Shown here piece by piece: positions 43,722 through 53,082 of a stretch of 64,000 bases of DNA (position 1 is the first letter of the stretch; each line of letters starts with the position of its first letter). The position numbers and the translations under genes are program-made. The DNA lies in assembly GCF_025403375.1 (NCBI RefSeq), contig NZ_JAMPTM010000002.1:33942-97941 (forward strand), in the 5' to 3' direction. The notes beneath the pieces are model-generated. The model saw nothing but the letters and a program-made list of their open reading frames with translations, searched no databases and was not told the DNA's origin. Source of the stretch: Frankia gtarii (GTDB taxonomy: Bacteria > Actinomycetota > Actinomycetes > Frankiales > Frankiaceae).

Positions 43722-43840
43722 CCATTCGGATCTTCCACCGCAGGGCGAGGCCTTTGATCGCCTTCCTGATGTTCCACCCGCCGAGGCCGGCGGGTTTACG
43801 ACTCTCGACGGGCCCTCGGAAGAGAATCATCCGAATGGAT
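43720..43840. repeat. Perfect 12-bp inverted repeat flanking a gene junction
   Basis: ATCCATTCGGAT (43720-43731) and ATCCGAATGGAT (43829-43840), 97 nt apart. One arm covers the methyltransferase start, the other the stop of the PHP gene. A small GC hairpin (CCCGCC-GAGGCC-GGCGGG) lies between. Confidence 0.7.
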
Positions 43841-45032
43841 CAGCAAAAAGCCGCGCCAACCCAAGTTGGGCTTCCTTGATGCCTTGACGCTGCACCCCGT
43901 AGTCGACGGCGGCCTGCAAGGCATCGGAATCCCCCCGCTGGAGGCTGAAAACCTTGCCGCGGAACACCACCTTCATGTGATCATTTCTGACCAAGTGAAG
44001 ATACCAGCCCTCCTTGATTGTCTGGACTGCCTCGGCCACGACCGCATCGACGGCTTCCTCAGGTACTTCGACTCGCCGAAAGGTCACCTCACCACGGTCC
44101 CCCTCTTCCTCGAGAGAACCAGAGCTGGCGCCGACCACGTTCACTGCGGCGAGAAGCGAGAGGTTCTCAAGACTTTCCTCGATGAAGACTCCACGCCACA
44201 GCCTGTGGTCTGTCGGACCGTCTGATGGTTCTTCGCGCCCGGCCGCCAGAGGCCAGCTCTGGAGCCGGGTGTCCGCTCGCCCGGGCCGCAGCGCTGGTAT
44301 GGCCGCTGCCAGCTCAGCCAGATTTCGGCTGGCGGCATTGTCTTCCCGGATGTCGAGAAGTCGACAGACAGCAGAGACGAGAGCTCGCGTTGTATGCAGC
44401 TCACTGGCGTGGTGGGCGTCGCTGCTCAATACATAACGACCACCGCATTCCTGCAGCCTTTCCAGCAGCAGGCGGGTCTGCGACACAACCGGGTCGGCGG
44501 AGGCGTCCGGAGCCTTCTCAAGCAATGAGCGGAAAACCCAGAGGTTGACCTCAATGAGAGTACCGGTGGAGGCGGCGGCCTCGGCCAGGATCTTTCCATC
44601 GACGGGAAACGCCGAGCGGTAGGGGTGCGCGATCACATGCACAGCCGGATTCTGCGCCGCTCGGACCACGGCGTCCGTATTGTCCACGAGGGTGGCGTTT
44701 GACGGATAGGGCGTTCGGCCGTGCAAGCCCGCAAGTACGAGTTGCGGGAACTCGAGGAGGTCTCCGGTCAGGTCAAGCCGCCCAGTGCGGTCTAGGATGT
44801 TGGCCTCGATCCCGGGTAGAACCCGCACCCCATGCAGTATCGGAGGCAGGCGCCCAGCCATATCAAAGAAGCCGGCGTGAGGAGCACCGTCCATGGCAGG
44901 GCCATGTTCCGTGACGCCGAGCACGGTGATACCCGCCTCGGCCGCCGCGCGCGCCATGTCGTCGAGTGTGGAGAAGGCGTGGCCACTGGCGATGGTGTGG
45001 GAATGCAGATCCGCGCTGAAGGCATTCGTCAT
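43827..45032 (-). CDS. YcdX-like PHP phosphoesterase with an extra C-terminal domain
   Basis: 401 residues. Residues 1-240 form a PHP metal-dependent phosphoesterase: ADLHSHTIASGHAFSTLDDM, TEHGPAMDGAPH, GIEANILDRTGRLDL, HVIAHPYRSAFPVDG and LSSDAHHASEL supply the metal ligands. The remaining 150 residues (LWRGVFIEESLENLSLLAA to the end) are not part of PHP enzymes. Within them VQTIKEGWYLHLVRNDHMKVVFRGKVFSL resembles a small uncharacterised actinobacterial protein, so this looks like a fusion. Likely removes a phosphate or opens a cyclic phosphate made by the radical SAM steps; inference. Confidence 0.85.
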   Translation of the reverse strand: MTNAFSADLHSHTIASGHAFSTLDDMARAAAEAGITVLGVTEHGPAMDGAPHAGFFDMAGRLPPILHGVRVLPGIEANILDRTGRLDLTGDLLEFPQLVLAGLHGRTPYPSNATLVDNTDAVVRAAQNPAVHVIAHPYRSAFPVDGKILAEAAASTGTLIEVNLWVFRSLLEKAPDASADPVVSQTRLLLERLQECGGRYVLSSDAHHASELHTTRALVSAVCRLLDIREDNAASRNLAELAAAIPALRPGRADTRLQSWPLAAGREEPSDGPTDHRLWRGVFIEESLENLSLLAAVNVVGASSGSLEEEGDRGEVTFRRVEVPEEAVDAVVAEAVQTIKEGWYLHLVRNDHMKVVFRGKVFSLQRGDSDALQAAVDYGVQRQGIKEAQLGLARLFADPFG

Positions 45033-45132
45033 ACGGTTCCCCCTCTACGGGTCGGTGTGCGCCAGGGATTTTCAGGAGCACGCGGTGTGTGCAGACGAGG
45101 TCCGGAACTCCTGCTTCCGGGTGGAGGATCTC

Positions 45133-46515
45133 TTACTGAATGATCGGGCAGACCCGTACGGACGGTGATCTGTCCGGACCCTCGGGAGACGGGTGCAGAT
45201 ATGGATAGGAACTCTCATTGAACTCCCGGACCGGCCGCTCATATGACGGATCGATCCACGGAGTAGTGATGTAGTAGTAGTCATAGCCTGCCCATTCGTC
45301 AAGGTTCGACGGTGGCACGAAGCCGCAGTCCAGAGCTCGTTGATAGAGCGGCGTTCCTGGATAGGGCGCGTAGAAGTGGACTTTCGCCTCGTGCTCGGGC
45401 CCGAGGTCGTGGAGCTCCGCGGCGAACTCAAGAGTCTGGTCGATATGGGACATTGGGAAACCTGGATACCCGGTTACGAAGCTGAAGCTGGCAACGATGC
45501 CGTGTTCGCTGCATCGTCGAGCGGTCCGTACCAACAGCTCTCGGCTGGTGCGCTTGCCGATCAGGTCCAATTCCTCTTGTACGCCGGACTCCGCACCCAT
45601 GAGCAGACGGGAGACGCCCGATCGAGCGAGCAACGACAGCTCGTCATCGTTCAGTCTGTCGATGTTCCGGGGGTGGACTGAGGCTGCCCACTGGATCGGC
45701 AGCCCTCGGTCCACGACGCGGCTGGCAAACTCCTGTGCCCGGTTGCGCTTGATGAAAAACTCGGCATCGTAAAACTTTATGCCGTTTACGCCCAGGTGCT
45801 CAACAAGATGTTCGATGTCAGCCAGGATCCGATCGACCCCGACGCCGGTCCACCGCCTCCCCCACAGCGCCACCTCGGAGCAGAAGCCGCATGAGAAGGG
45901 GCAACCCTGGCTGGAGTGGTAGTTGATCGTCCGTGAGTTGATGTGCTCGTCATAGCGGATGTAGCGATGGCCGTCGATCAGGTCGTAACAGTTCCGGAAG
46001 GGCGGAAATCCGTCCCAGTCCGCGAACGCACGGGCGGCTGCACGCCGTGGCCCATCGGCTGTCATGACCGCCACACCAGGGAGGTCGCGGACCGGCCGGT
46101 TCTCGGCGAGGGCATCCAGCACGTCGGCAAAGGTTTGCTGCCCCTGCCCGACAACGGCGACATCGACTGCGGAATGCGCGGCGGTGAGCTCAGGCAGGAC
46201 AGTGGGCAGCGCCCCGCCCCACACCCGGGGAACACCAGGGAACACCTCCTGCACCGCCTCGGCGAAGGAGATGCCGTCGGAGATCTGGTTACCTATCATC
46301 GAGCTGATCCCCACGCACAGGGGTGGCTCATCCAGTTCGGCCAGCCAGGGTCGCCAGTCCTCGACCGCCTCGACATTGTTGTCGAGCAGGCGGAGGTTGA
46401 AGCGGCTTCGGTCAAGACTGGCTGCAACGCTCAGTAGGGAATACGGAACATAGAAGTATCGGTAGTTCTTCTCGTGGAACGTCCTCGGATGGAAGAGGAT
46501 CACTTCTCTACTCAC
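45133..46515 (-). CDS. Class B-like radical SAM enzyme (cobalamin-binding type)
   Basis: 460 residues. N-terminal Rossmann-like domain (YVPYSLLSVAASLDRS, LCVGISSMIG, WGGALPTVLPE, VDVAVVGQG) as in B12-dependent radical SAM proteins, though DxHxxG is not seen. The radical SAM domain has the cluster cysteines C205, C209, C212 in CPFSCGFC, then GIKFYDAEFFIKR, LLMGAESGVQEELDLIGK and VTGYPGFP. Such enzymes methylate unactivated carbons or rearrange rings. Its start overlaps the MoaA-like gene stop by 8 nt, so the two are coupled. Confidence 0.88.
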   Translation of the reverse strand: MSREVILFHPRTFHEKNYRYFYVPYSLLSVAASLDRSRFNLRLLDNNVEAVEDWRPWLAELDEPPLCVGISSMIGNQISDGISFAEAVQEVFPGVPRVWGGALPTVLPELTAAHSAVDVAVVGQGQQTFADVLDALAENRPVRDLPGVAVMTADGPRRAAARAFADWDGFPPFRNCYDLIDGHRYIRYDEHINSRTINYHSSQGCPFSCGFCSEVALWGRRWTGVGVDRILADIEHLVEHLGVNGIKFYDAEFFIKRNRAQEFASRVVDRGLPIQWAASVHPRNIDRLNDDELSLLARSGVSRLLMGAESGVQEELDLIGKRTSRELLVRTARRCSEHGIVASFSFVTGYPGFPMSHIDQTLEFAAELHDLGPEHEAKVHFYAPYPGTPLYQRALDCGFVPPSNLDEWAGYDYYYITTPWIDPSYERPVREFNESSYPYLHPSPEGPDRSPSVRVCPIIQ

Positions 46516-47563
46516 CTGTGTTCCCTCCGATCACAGGCAGCACGCCGCCGGCCTCGCTCGCGTCCGCGTGGAACTGGGCCCCGACGTAGGTGTCCAGAGC
46601 CTCGTTGATGATCTTCTGCAGCGCCGTGGAATCCTGATCGCGGATCAGGTCCTCTAGTGGCACGGTGAAGTCCTCGCGCAACAGGCAGAACTGCAGCCGG
46701 AGGTCAGAGGTAAGCCGCAGCGCCATCAGCGCATCGTGGCACGGGTAGAAGACACAGTCCTTGCAGATCGTCCCGTACCACGCTCCCGCCCGGCTGTCCT
46801 TGAGCACGACCTCGACACCGGAGGGCATGGTCAGCACCGTCATCGGGTGTCCCAGGCCGCCCTGCTGGCGCACTTCCACACTCGATGCCGCGCCCCGAAA
46901 GCGATCAGCGATGCTCTTCAGGGGCGCGTACAGATCGCGCAAGGTGGCGCCGCGCCTGATCGCCAACCGGCGGGCGAAGCTCTCAGAGCCTTCGTCCAGA
47001 TCCTTGATGACGTCAAGGAGCTTCAGAGTCCGAACCCCCAGGCGCTCGCAGTGGGCCACCAGGTCGGGTATCTCCTGGTCGTTGATCCCGCCCATAACTA
47101 CGGTGTTGACCTTGCATGGGACTCCGGTAGCCACGCACTGCTCCAGAGCGCGTAGCACACCAGGTAGATCGTCTACACCACAGATCTCCTTGTGTAGCGC
47201 GGGGATCAATGTGTCCACACTCATGTTGAACTGGGTCACGCCGCCGGCGGCCAGAGCCGCGGCCCGCTCACCGATCAACGGATGGCGGGAGATCAGCTCG
47301 ATGTCCGTGAAGTCGGCCTCACGCCGCAGTCGGTCGACGGCATCCTCCAACGGCTCGTACAGCGCGGGATCGCCCCCGGTCAGTTTGATGCTGGTGATCC
47401 CGCGATTGCGCACGATCTTCGCGATATGAATCAGGTCGTCGACAGCAAGCGCGGTATCTGCGGCTGTGGCGACCGCCTCCCCGGAGGGACGGCAGAAGAA
47501 GCACGCGCGACCACACCTAGAGTTGAGGGTAACGCGGAACTGCGGCAGTCTTTCGGTGCTCAC
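46508..47563 (-). CDS. MoaA-like radical SAM enzyme (GTP 3',8-cyclase family paralogue)
   Basis: 351 residues. Radical SAM cysteines C17, C21, C24 (CGRACFFC), then IKLTGGDPALYEPL. A second cluster motif as in MoaA follows: C267-x2-C270 (CKDC), C275 and C293 in ALRLTSDLRLQFCLL. The protein ends VIGGNTGE; MoaA ends in a functional IGG tail, here followed by four residues. That argues for GTP-like chemistry rather than a SPASM peptide enzyme. No moaC or other molybdopterin gene is nearby, so it serves the cluster. GTG 47563 has GGAGG 8 nt upstream. Confidence 0.88.
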   Translation of the reverse strand: MSTERLPQFRVTLNSRCGRACFFCRPSGEAVATAADTALAVDDLIHIAKIVRNRGITSIKLTGGDPALYEPLEDAVDRLRREADFTDIELISRHPLIGERAAALAAGGVTQFNMSVDTLIPALHKEICGVDDLPGVLRALEQCVATGVPCKVNTVVMGGINDQEIPDLVAHCERLGVRTLKLLDVIKDLDEGSESFARRLAIRRGATLRDLYAPLKSIADRFRGAASSVEVRQQGGLGHPMTVLTMPSGVEVVLKDSRAGAWYGTICKDCVFYPCHDALMALRLTSDLRLQFCLLREDFTVPLEDLIRDQDSTALQKIINEALDTYVGAQFHADASEAGGVLPVIGGNTGE

Positions 47564-48369
47564 AACATGTTCCTCCGGGCTACAGTGTCCACTATGTGGG
47601 ATTTTCTGGGCGCACAAAGGAGTGATTCCGTCTTCACGAGTGGAGGCTTTCCACTTCACCGATGTCAGCGGAGCATGACGCAACCCGCGAGAACGACAGG
47701 CTAGGCGCCGGAAGGTTTTGGCCGCCCCCAAGCGGCAAGACCCGAACTAGGTGCCCCGCTTTGCCTGCAAAGATACGTCGAGTCCCTTGCAGTGCTGCGG
47801 CATCCATGGCACGGAATCAGACGTTTACCGATGGAAGGACATGTTCACAACTTTGGTCAGCGTATGTCTAGATGTCAACCAACTCGTGTATGTCAACTTT
47901 GTGTTGTGGGCCGCCTTCAGGGCGCCTCATGGTGACTTTGCGCCCTCCACGACCTGCAGTATTACCTCGGGAGACCAGCGAGTTTCTTGATCAGCCATCT
48001 TTAGCGCGAACTGAACGTGTTTAGCAGGAAAGATCACGAAGATCAGGTCAGCCGAGAGCGGCTGAAATACGAGCGTCACATATCGCTATTCGTGGTTCTC
48101 TCACACGACCTGGTGCCGCCCGACGAACCAGACCCGGTCCCACTATCTGGATCTGGCCCGGTTCTGTGTCAGGTCACCTCGATCGCGGCTGGCACTTTAC
48201 CACGCCGGTGTCATCTGCCCGCGGGTCCGCGTGCGGTATTCGCTGGAACCAGACCATCGGCGCCCGGCGGCCGCTGCACGCACAGGTGACAGGCGTGGTT
48301 CCCGCGGATTCCGCATGCTCGCGGTGAAGTCCGACGAGCCGGGGCCTGTGCTCAACTCATCCAGGGGAT
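47564..48369. other. 806-nt gap inside the biosynthetic cluster
   Basis: No minus-strand gene continues the operon here, and plus-strand frames are short and unlike known proteins. Could hold a second promoter for the radical SAM genes or a lost gene. No cobalamin riboswitch was recognised. Confidence 0.45.
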
Positions 48370-50046
48370 CTAGTCAACCCTCCCTGCGGCGCCACCATCA
48401 CCACGGACGAGCCGCAGGGAGACCTCGCTAGCCTTCACGTCGGGCGCTCTCACAAGGTACTCCAGGGCCGTCTCGAAATCGGCCATAAGATCCTCGATCT
48501 CATTCGGCTGGAGCCAGCTCAGATCATACTGCGCGGCCACCTCGATCGACACTTCAGAATCGGTGGAGCCCTTCCGGACCAGCCAGAGGGAGATGTTCTC
48601 GAGCTGCTGGCCCGCTATCGGCTCAGGTATCGCCTGCAGATTGCCGAGGAGGGGGGTGGATCGGCTCTCGAACTCGACCGCGAACGTTGCCGTGCGCACC
48701 GGCCACCCATCAGCGCCTGCACTCACGTCAGGCAGCAGGCGGGCCACCAGCTCCTCATGAGAGATACCAGCATGACGCTGAGCCTCCGCAGTGGATTCCT
48801 GCGCAAGCCGAAGTACTGTACCCACAGTCGCGCCTGGTGGAATTTCGGCGACCAGGACGATGAAGTGCGCGAAAGGCCCGACTATTTGTTCGCTGCCACG
48901 CGCCGTCCGATTTCCACTCGGGGCGAGCACCCCGACCTTTCCGTCACCATAGTACTGATGTAGTAGGAGGAAAATTGCCGCGATGCCGATGGTGAAAAGC
49001 GTGGTCGAACGTTCCGCACGCCGCAGGTCCTGTACCACATCCGGCGCCACCTTGCGGAATATCCGCGCGCTCGCCCTCGAGTCGGATATCGGCGGCACAG
49101 GAGCGGATCCAGGGACACGAAACTCGGGCACAGGCCCGATGCCACGGAGCACCTCCAGCCAATAGCTCCAGAGCTCCGCCTCTCGCGCTGGGTCATGGCG
49201 ATGGGCACGCTCGATACAATACCGAGCGAAGCTGGATGGGGCTGCCAAGTCCGCACGGTGGTCGTCGGAAACCATCGCAGCATATTCCGCGGACAGGTCC
49301 CTGACGAAAATTTCACGCGAAGCCCAGCCGTCCCAGGCAAAACTGCTGGCGACGATTGTGAGTATCGATTCGTCCGACGAGAGCCTGAACAGAGTGGTAC
49401 GCAGGAGCAGTCCGGAATCGAGATCAAAGGCTCGCAGGACCTCTCCTCTGATCGCCAGGAGAAGGTCCAGGATATCCCGATGTCGAAGGTTGACCTCCGA
49501 CACGGGATCCACGGTGCCAATCGCAGCGACCGAACCGCTGAGGCCGTCGGGAGACACGCGTACGCGCAGCGCATCATGCCGCTCCAGGACCCGCCAAACA
49601 GCTTTCCTGAGGACTTCCGAATCAAAGTGGCCGTGAAGGCGGAAAGCGGCAGCGTAGTTCTCGTGGGGGCCGGCCTGGCCAGTTGAGGGCCGACTGCGTA
49701 TCTTGGCAGCTCGCAGCACTTGCGCGGGGAGCAGTGGAAAGAACGGTGGATCAGTCGGTGTGCCCTCTACCGAAGCAGGCGTCCTCTCGCTCCGAGAAGT
49801 CCTCTCAAGAAGCTCTACGATAGCACCAACAGTTGGCTGGGAAGATACATCTTGTACTTCGATCTCCACGCCCATCGCCTCGTTGAGAAGATGGATCATA
49901 CGAATCATCAGCAGTGAATGACCGCCGAGCCTGAAGAAGTGGTCCTCGTCTGAGATCTCGGAGCCGTCCAGATCTAGGACCGTTCGCCAGATCTCGATCA
50001 CCGCTTCCCTGTTTCTCACCCGGGTCGACAGATCCGTGGATGTCAT
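48370..50046 (-). CDS. NRPS carrier-condensation didomain with altered active site
   Basis: 558 residues. Residues 10-80 are a peptidyl carrier domain with the phosphopantetheine serine S44 in FFRLGGHSLLMIRMI. Residues 100-550 are a condensation domain: FPLLPAQ, YAAAFRLHGHFDSEVLRKAVWRV, FAHFIVLVAEIPPGATV, HAGISHEELVARLLPDV. The catalytic HHxxxDG reads SSFAWDG (S234, S235, D239), lacking both histidines, so amide formation by the usual base is unlikely. It may be structural, or use another chemistry. ATG 50046 with GAGGAG 9 nt upstream. Confidence 0.88.
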   Translation of the reverse strand: MTSTDLSTRVRNREAVIEIWRTVLDLDGSEISDEDHFFRLGGHSLLMIRMIHLLNEAMGVEIEVQDVSSQPTVGAIVELLERTSRSERTPASVEGTPTDPPFFPLLPAQVLRAAKIRSRPSTGQAGPHENYAAAFRLHGHFDSEVLRKAVWRVLERHDALRVRVSPDGLSGSVAAIGTVDPVSEVNLRHRDILDLLLAIRGEVLRAFDLDSGLLLRTTLFRLSSDESILTIVASSFAWDGWASREIFVRDLSAEYAAMVSDDHRADLAAPSSFARYCIERAHRHDPAREAELWSYWLEVLRGIGPVPEFRVPGSAPVPPISDSRASARIFRKVAPDVVQDLRRAERSTTLFTIGIAAIFLLLHQYYGDGKVGVLAPSGNRTARGSEQIVGPFAHFIVLVAEIPPGATVGTVLRLAQESTAEAQRHAGISHEELVARLLPDVSAGADGWPVRTATFAVEFESRSTPLLGNLQAIPEPIAGQQLENISLWLVRKGSTDSEVSIEVAAQYDLSWLQPNEIEDLMADFETALEYLVRAPDVKASEVSLRLVRGDGGAAGRVD

Positions 50047-50216
50047 AACTGCCTTCTCCTCGCGCATCGATTCCTGACAATAATCATTGTCGAACTGTAA
50101 TAGCTAGACCACGACTCTGGCGGACGGCGAACACTGTGGTTCGGCACCTCCTCGTTCGCCAGAAAAGCAGGCCGGCACTGCCGATGGCCCTCACGCCAGG
50201 CCGAACGGGAGAAGCA

Positions 50217-51326
50217 TTACGGTAGCGGGAAGGCGGGAAAACGAGGCATGCGGCCGGTGAGCACGCTGACTACATCACCCACGACTGTATGCACCACCCG
50301 TCGCCGGGCGGCCAGGGTGAGAGCTCCGACATGAGGAGTTGCAACAACTCTGGGATGCGTGGAGAGGGCATCCGAGGAAGCCGGTTCGGACGCCCTCACA
50401 TCGAGTACAGCAGAGGCAACACGACCGGTTTCCAGCGCGTTTAGGAGGGCAACCTCGTCGATGACCGAGCCGCGGCCGGTGTTAAGTAGGACAGCGCCCG
50501 GCTTAAGCTCCGTGAAGAATTTTTCACCAATTAGGAGCCTGGTGTCCGGAGTCGCGGGCAGGTGCAGGGAAATGACATCGCAATCCCTGGCTAGCTCTAA
50601 CAGGCTCGAAACCGCCTGAAGCCCGCGCCTTCGAACCTGTTCCGGGCTTCGCGTATACACAAGAAGCGTTCCTACTGGTCCCTCGAGAAGCTCCGCGAGA
50701 GACCTTGAGACGGCGCCAAAGCCAACCAGTCCTACCGTGAGCTCGGACAGTTCTCGTCCGAGGCGGGGAGCCGCTGCCCATTGGCCCGCTGCTCCGGCGA
50801 GCGCTGCCTCGGGAAGGCATCGGACGGCCGAGATCAGCTGAGCGAGGCAGTACTCGGCCACCGATGACGCGTTGGCTCCTGGCGCGTGGACCACGGAGAT
50901 GCCGGCCTCGCTCGCCGCAGCGAGGTCTATGTTGTCCAGACCCACGCCCAGGCGACCTATTACTTGCAGCCTGTGCGCCCCACCGATTGCGGCAGCGCCA
51001 ATCCTGGTATCGTTCCCAACGATGGCGGCGTCGGCATCCTGCAACGCCTTTGCAAGCGCCTGCTCGCTCCTGGCCGCAGTAGCATCGAAAACCAGGTCGA
51101 AGAAATTCTCATATTCCGCCGGAAGGACGATCTGTGAGGTTGTGACGACACGCGCGTCTAGGCGCGGAGACCTCTCGCTCGGCCCGTATTCCCGTACCGC
51201 CCCGTTCGTGTTCGGGAGCACGCCTCTCGTCATCGGGGGTGCCGCGAGGAATCTTTTCTGGCGGTCTGGCCAGGCGTGACCAGGCGAGAAGTCTGGCATC
51301 GGGGAATTCAACTTCCCTCCATCCAC
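50217..51326 (-). CDS. D-2-hydroxyacid dehydrogenase (phosphoglycerate-dehydrogenase-like)
   Basis: Up to 369 residues. GRLGVGLDNIDLAAASEAGI, NAD motif LTVGLVGFGAVSRSLAELL, and the catalytic triad Arg in LLNTGRGSVIDEVAL, Glu in RASEPAS, His in ATPHVGALT. The N-terminus is about 50 residues longer than usual; no start has a convincing ribosome site (ATG 51299 and 51233 also fit). Likely reduces or oxidises a 2-hydroxy/2-keto acid that becomes a building block of the product. Confidence 0.82.
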   Translation of the reverse strand: MDGGKLNSPMPDFSPGHAWPDRQKRFLAAPPMTRGVLPNTNGAVREYGPSERSPRLDARVVTTSQIVLPAEYENFFDLVFDATAARSEQALAKALQDADAAIVGNDTRIGAAAIGGAHRLQVIGRLGVGLDNIDLAAASEAGISVVHAPGANASSVAEYCLAQLISAVRCLPEAALAGAAGQWAAAPRLGRELSELTVGLVGFGAVSRSLAELLEGPVGTLLVYTRSPEQVRRRGLQAVSSLLELARDCDVISLHLPATPDTRLLIGEKFFTELKPGAVLLNTGRGSVIDEVALLNALETGRVASAVLDVRASEPASSDALSTHPRVVATPHVGALTLAARRRVVHTVVGDVVSVLTGRMPRFPAFPLP

Positions 51327-51524
51327 GAGATAGACATGAATCTACACCGAAGACAATGTCGGCATCCCATGCTGGGCATCTCCGATTAAGATTTGGACCT
51401 AAGGCGCGCCGGCTTCCCTGATCACGAACTGGAAAACTTGTGGGAATCTGCGCAGCCACTACCATTCAGCTTCGACGGCGCATTGGCCGGCTGAACAGCC
51501 TTACTGCCCGTGGATGCGATGCCC

Positions 51525-52850
51525 TCAGAGCGGTACGCTGTCCTCCATAACTGTCTTGCCGATATCCCGCCAGATTCCCGGAAGAAGGAGTACGCCTGCC
51601 AGGAGGATGCCGATGCCTCCGGCCAGCCACGTGACGCGCAGTCCCCAGGCATGCGCCATTGCTCCGCCAGCAAGCGCACCGATCGGGATCGTCGCCCAGG
51701 CAATCGTACGGTAGACACTGTTTACACGCCCCAGCAACGAGGTTGGCACCATACGCTGCCTTAGCGATATCGTCACCGTGTTCCATATCAAGCCAGCGCA
51801 GCTACACAGGATAATCAGACCGGCGACTATCAGAGCGGAGCGACTGAAGCCGATTAGGAGTTGCGTTAGTCCGTTGACAACAACCGAGAGAACAATACAC
51901 TCCTTGACGCCAAGACGTCCCGTGACTAACGGAGTGAGAAAAATGCCTAGAAGACCTCCAACCGCGAAGCAGGCGAGCAGCATGCCGTATCCAAGCTGAC
52001 TCAGATGAAGATAGTCCTCAGAAAAAAGGACGAGGGTGGGAATACTGAAGTTGGTAAATAGGTTGAGTATTCCGACCAAGGCTGCCAGCCTGGCGAAGAT
52101 TCGGTGCCTCCAGAGCCATTGAAATCCCACTCCTATATCGCGGAAGACCGACTTGCCCTGCTCTCCAGGAGTTGCAATGAACGGACTGGTATACCGTCTG
52201 GCAACTATCAGAAGGGCCACCGAGAATAGGAAGGAGGCGCTATCGATCCAGAAGGGCGCAGATGCGGCCACCGCAAAAATCGCCGACCCTATCAGAGGGC
52301 CGATAAAGCGTTTTCCGACCGAATCTGAGAAACCGGTCCGACTATTTGCGGCCTCGAGGCCTCGGGATTCTACCAGGTCCGGAAGGAGCGCCTGGCTGGC
52401 ATTGTCGAAGACAGTCTCGGCGACGCCCATGCCAAGACACACGATGTACAGCATCCAGATCTGAGCTTCGCCCAGCATCACGAACACAGCGATTATGGCG
52501 GCAAGAACACCACGTATGATATCCGTCAGGACCATCAGACGCGCACGGTCACTTCGATCTACGAGCACTCCGGCAAACAGGCCGGTACATAACCAGGGTA
52601 GGCCCGCCGCCACAGTAAGTCCAGACACCACCCGTGGGTCATGGCTAAGGGACGCACCGACAAGCGGCAGGGCAGCAGCCGCTGCCCCGCTGCCCAGCGC
52701 AGATATCGTGAATGCGGTCCAGACGCTGGAGAAGCCCGGGCCGAGGGCGCTCCTCTGCTGGAGCTTCGGTGAGTCTCTCAGGTGTAACGCCGGCATATTT
52801 CTGCAAGTCCTTGTGGGGTAGTGTTCCGGATCCGTCAGCCGCGGGGACAT
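51525..52850 (-). CDS. MFS exporter (EntS-like)
   Basis: 441 residues, about twelve membrane helices (e.g. TISALGSGAAAAALPLVGASL, LLACFAVGGLLGIFLTPLV). The loop-2/3 signature GVLVDRSDRARLMVLTDIIRG and mid-loop RTGFSDSVGKRFIGPLIG resemble enterobactin-type and macrolide-type exporters. In the cluster it would export the product and give first-line resistance. The start is uncertain; ATG 52796 (MPALHLRDSP) is an alternative. Confidence 0.88.
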   Translation of the reverse strand: MSPRLTDPEHYPTRTCRNMPALHLRDSPKLQQRSALGPGFSSVWTAFTISALGSGAAAAALPLVGASLSHDPRVVSGLTVAAGLPWLCTGLFAGVLVDRSDRARLMVLTDIIRGVLAAIIAVFVMLGEAQIWMLYIVCLGMGVAETVFDNASQALLPDLVESRGLEAANSRTGFSDSVGKRFIGPLIGSAIFAVAASAPFWIDSASFLFSVALLIVARRYTSPFIATPGEQGKSVFRDIGVGFQWLWRHRIFARLAALVGILNLFTNFSIPTLVLFSEDYLHLSQLGYGMLLACFAVGGLLGIFLTPLVTGRLGVKECIVLSVVVNGLTQLLIGFSRSALIVAGLIILCSCAGLIWNTVTISLRQRMVPTSLLGRVNSVYRTIAWATIPIGALAGGAMAHAWGLRVTWLAGGIGILLAGVLLLPGIWRDIGKTVMEDSVPL

Positions 52851-53082
52851 CTCGACTGGCTGCTCCGATCGGCTGTCGATAAGAGGGACGATGGAGGTCA
52901 GGCTGGAGTTTCAGACTCCATCGGCGGGTCATGGTGCCCTGCGGAACCAACAGCTATCCAGTCGGACACCCGGTGACCGGACACCGCCGATCTGGCAGCG
53001 CTCAGAGTAGGTGATGACGCGGACCCGGGCCCCGCGGACGAAGGCAGCGGATGATCAGAGCGGCGCCAGGATGCCACCGCTG

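Noticed and set aside
46508..47563. Sactipeptide-type (SPASM) maturase for a RiPP
   Set aside because: The C-terminal cysteines and IGG tail follow MoaA, and no precursor peptide gene was found nearby.
47751..47990. 79-codon plus-strand frame in the cluster gap
   Set aside because: No ribosome site, no homology recognised, wrong strand for the cluster.
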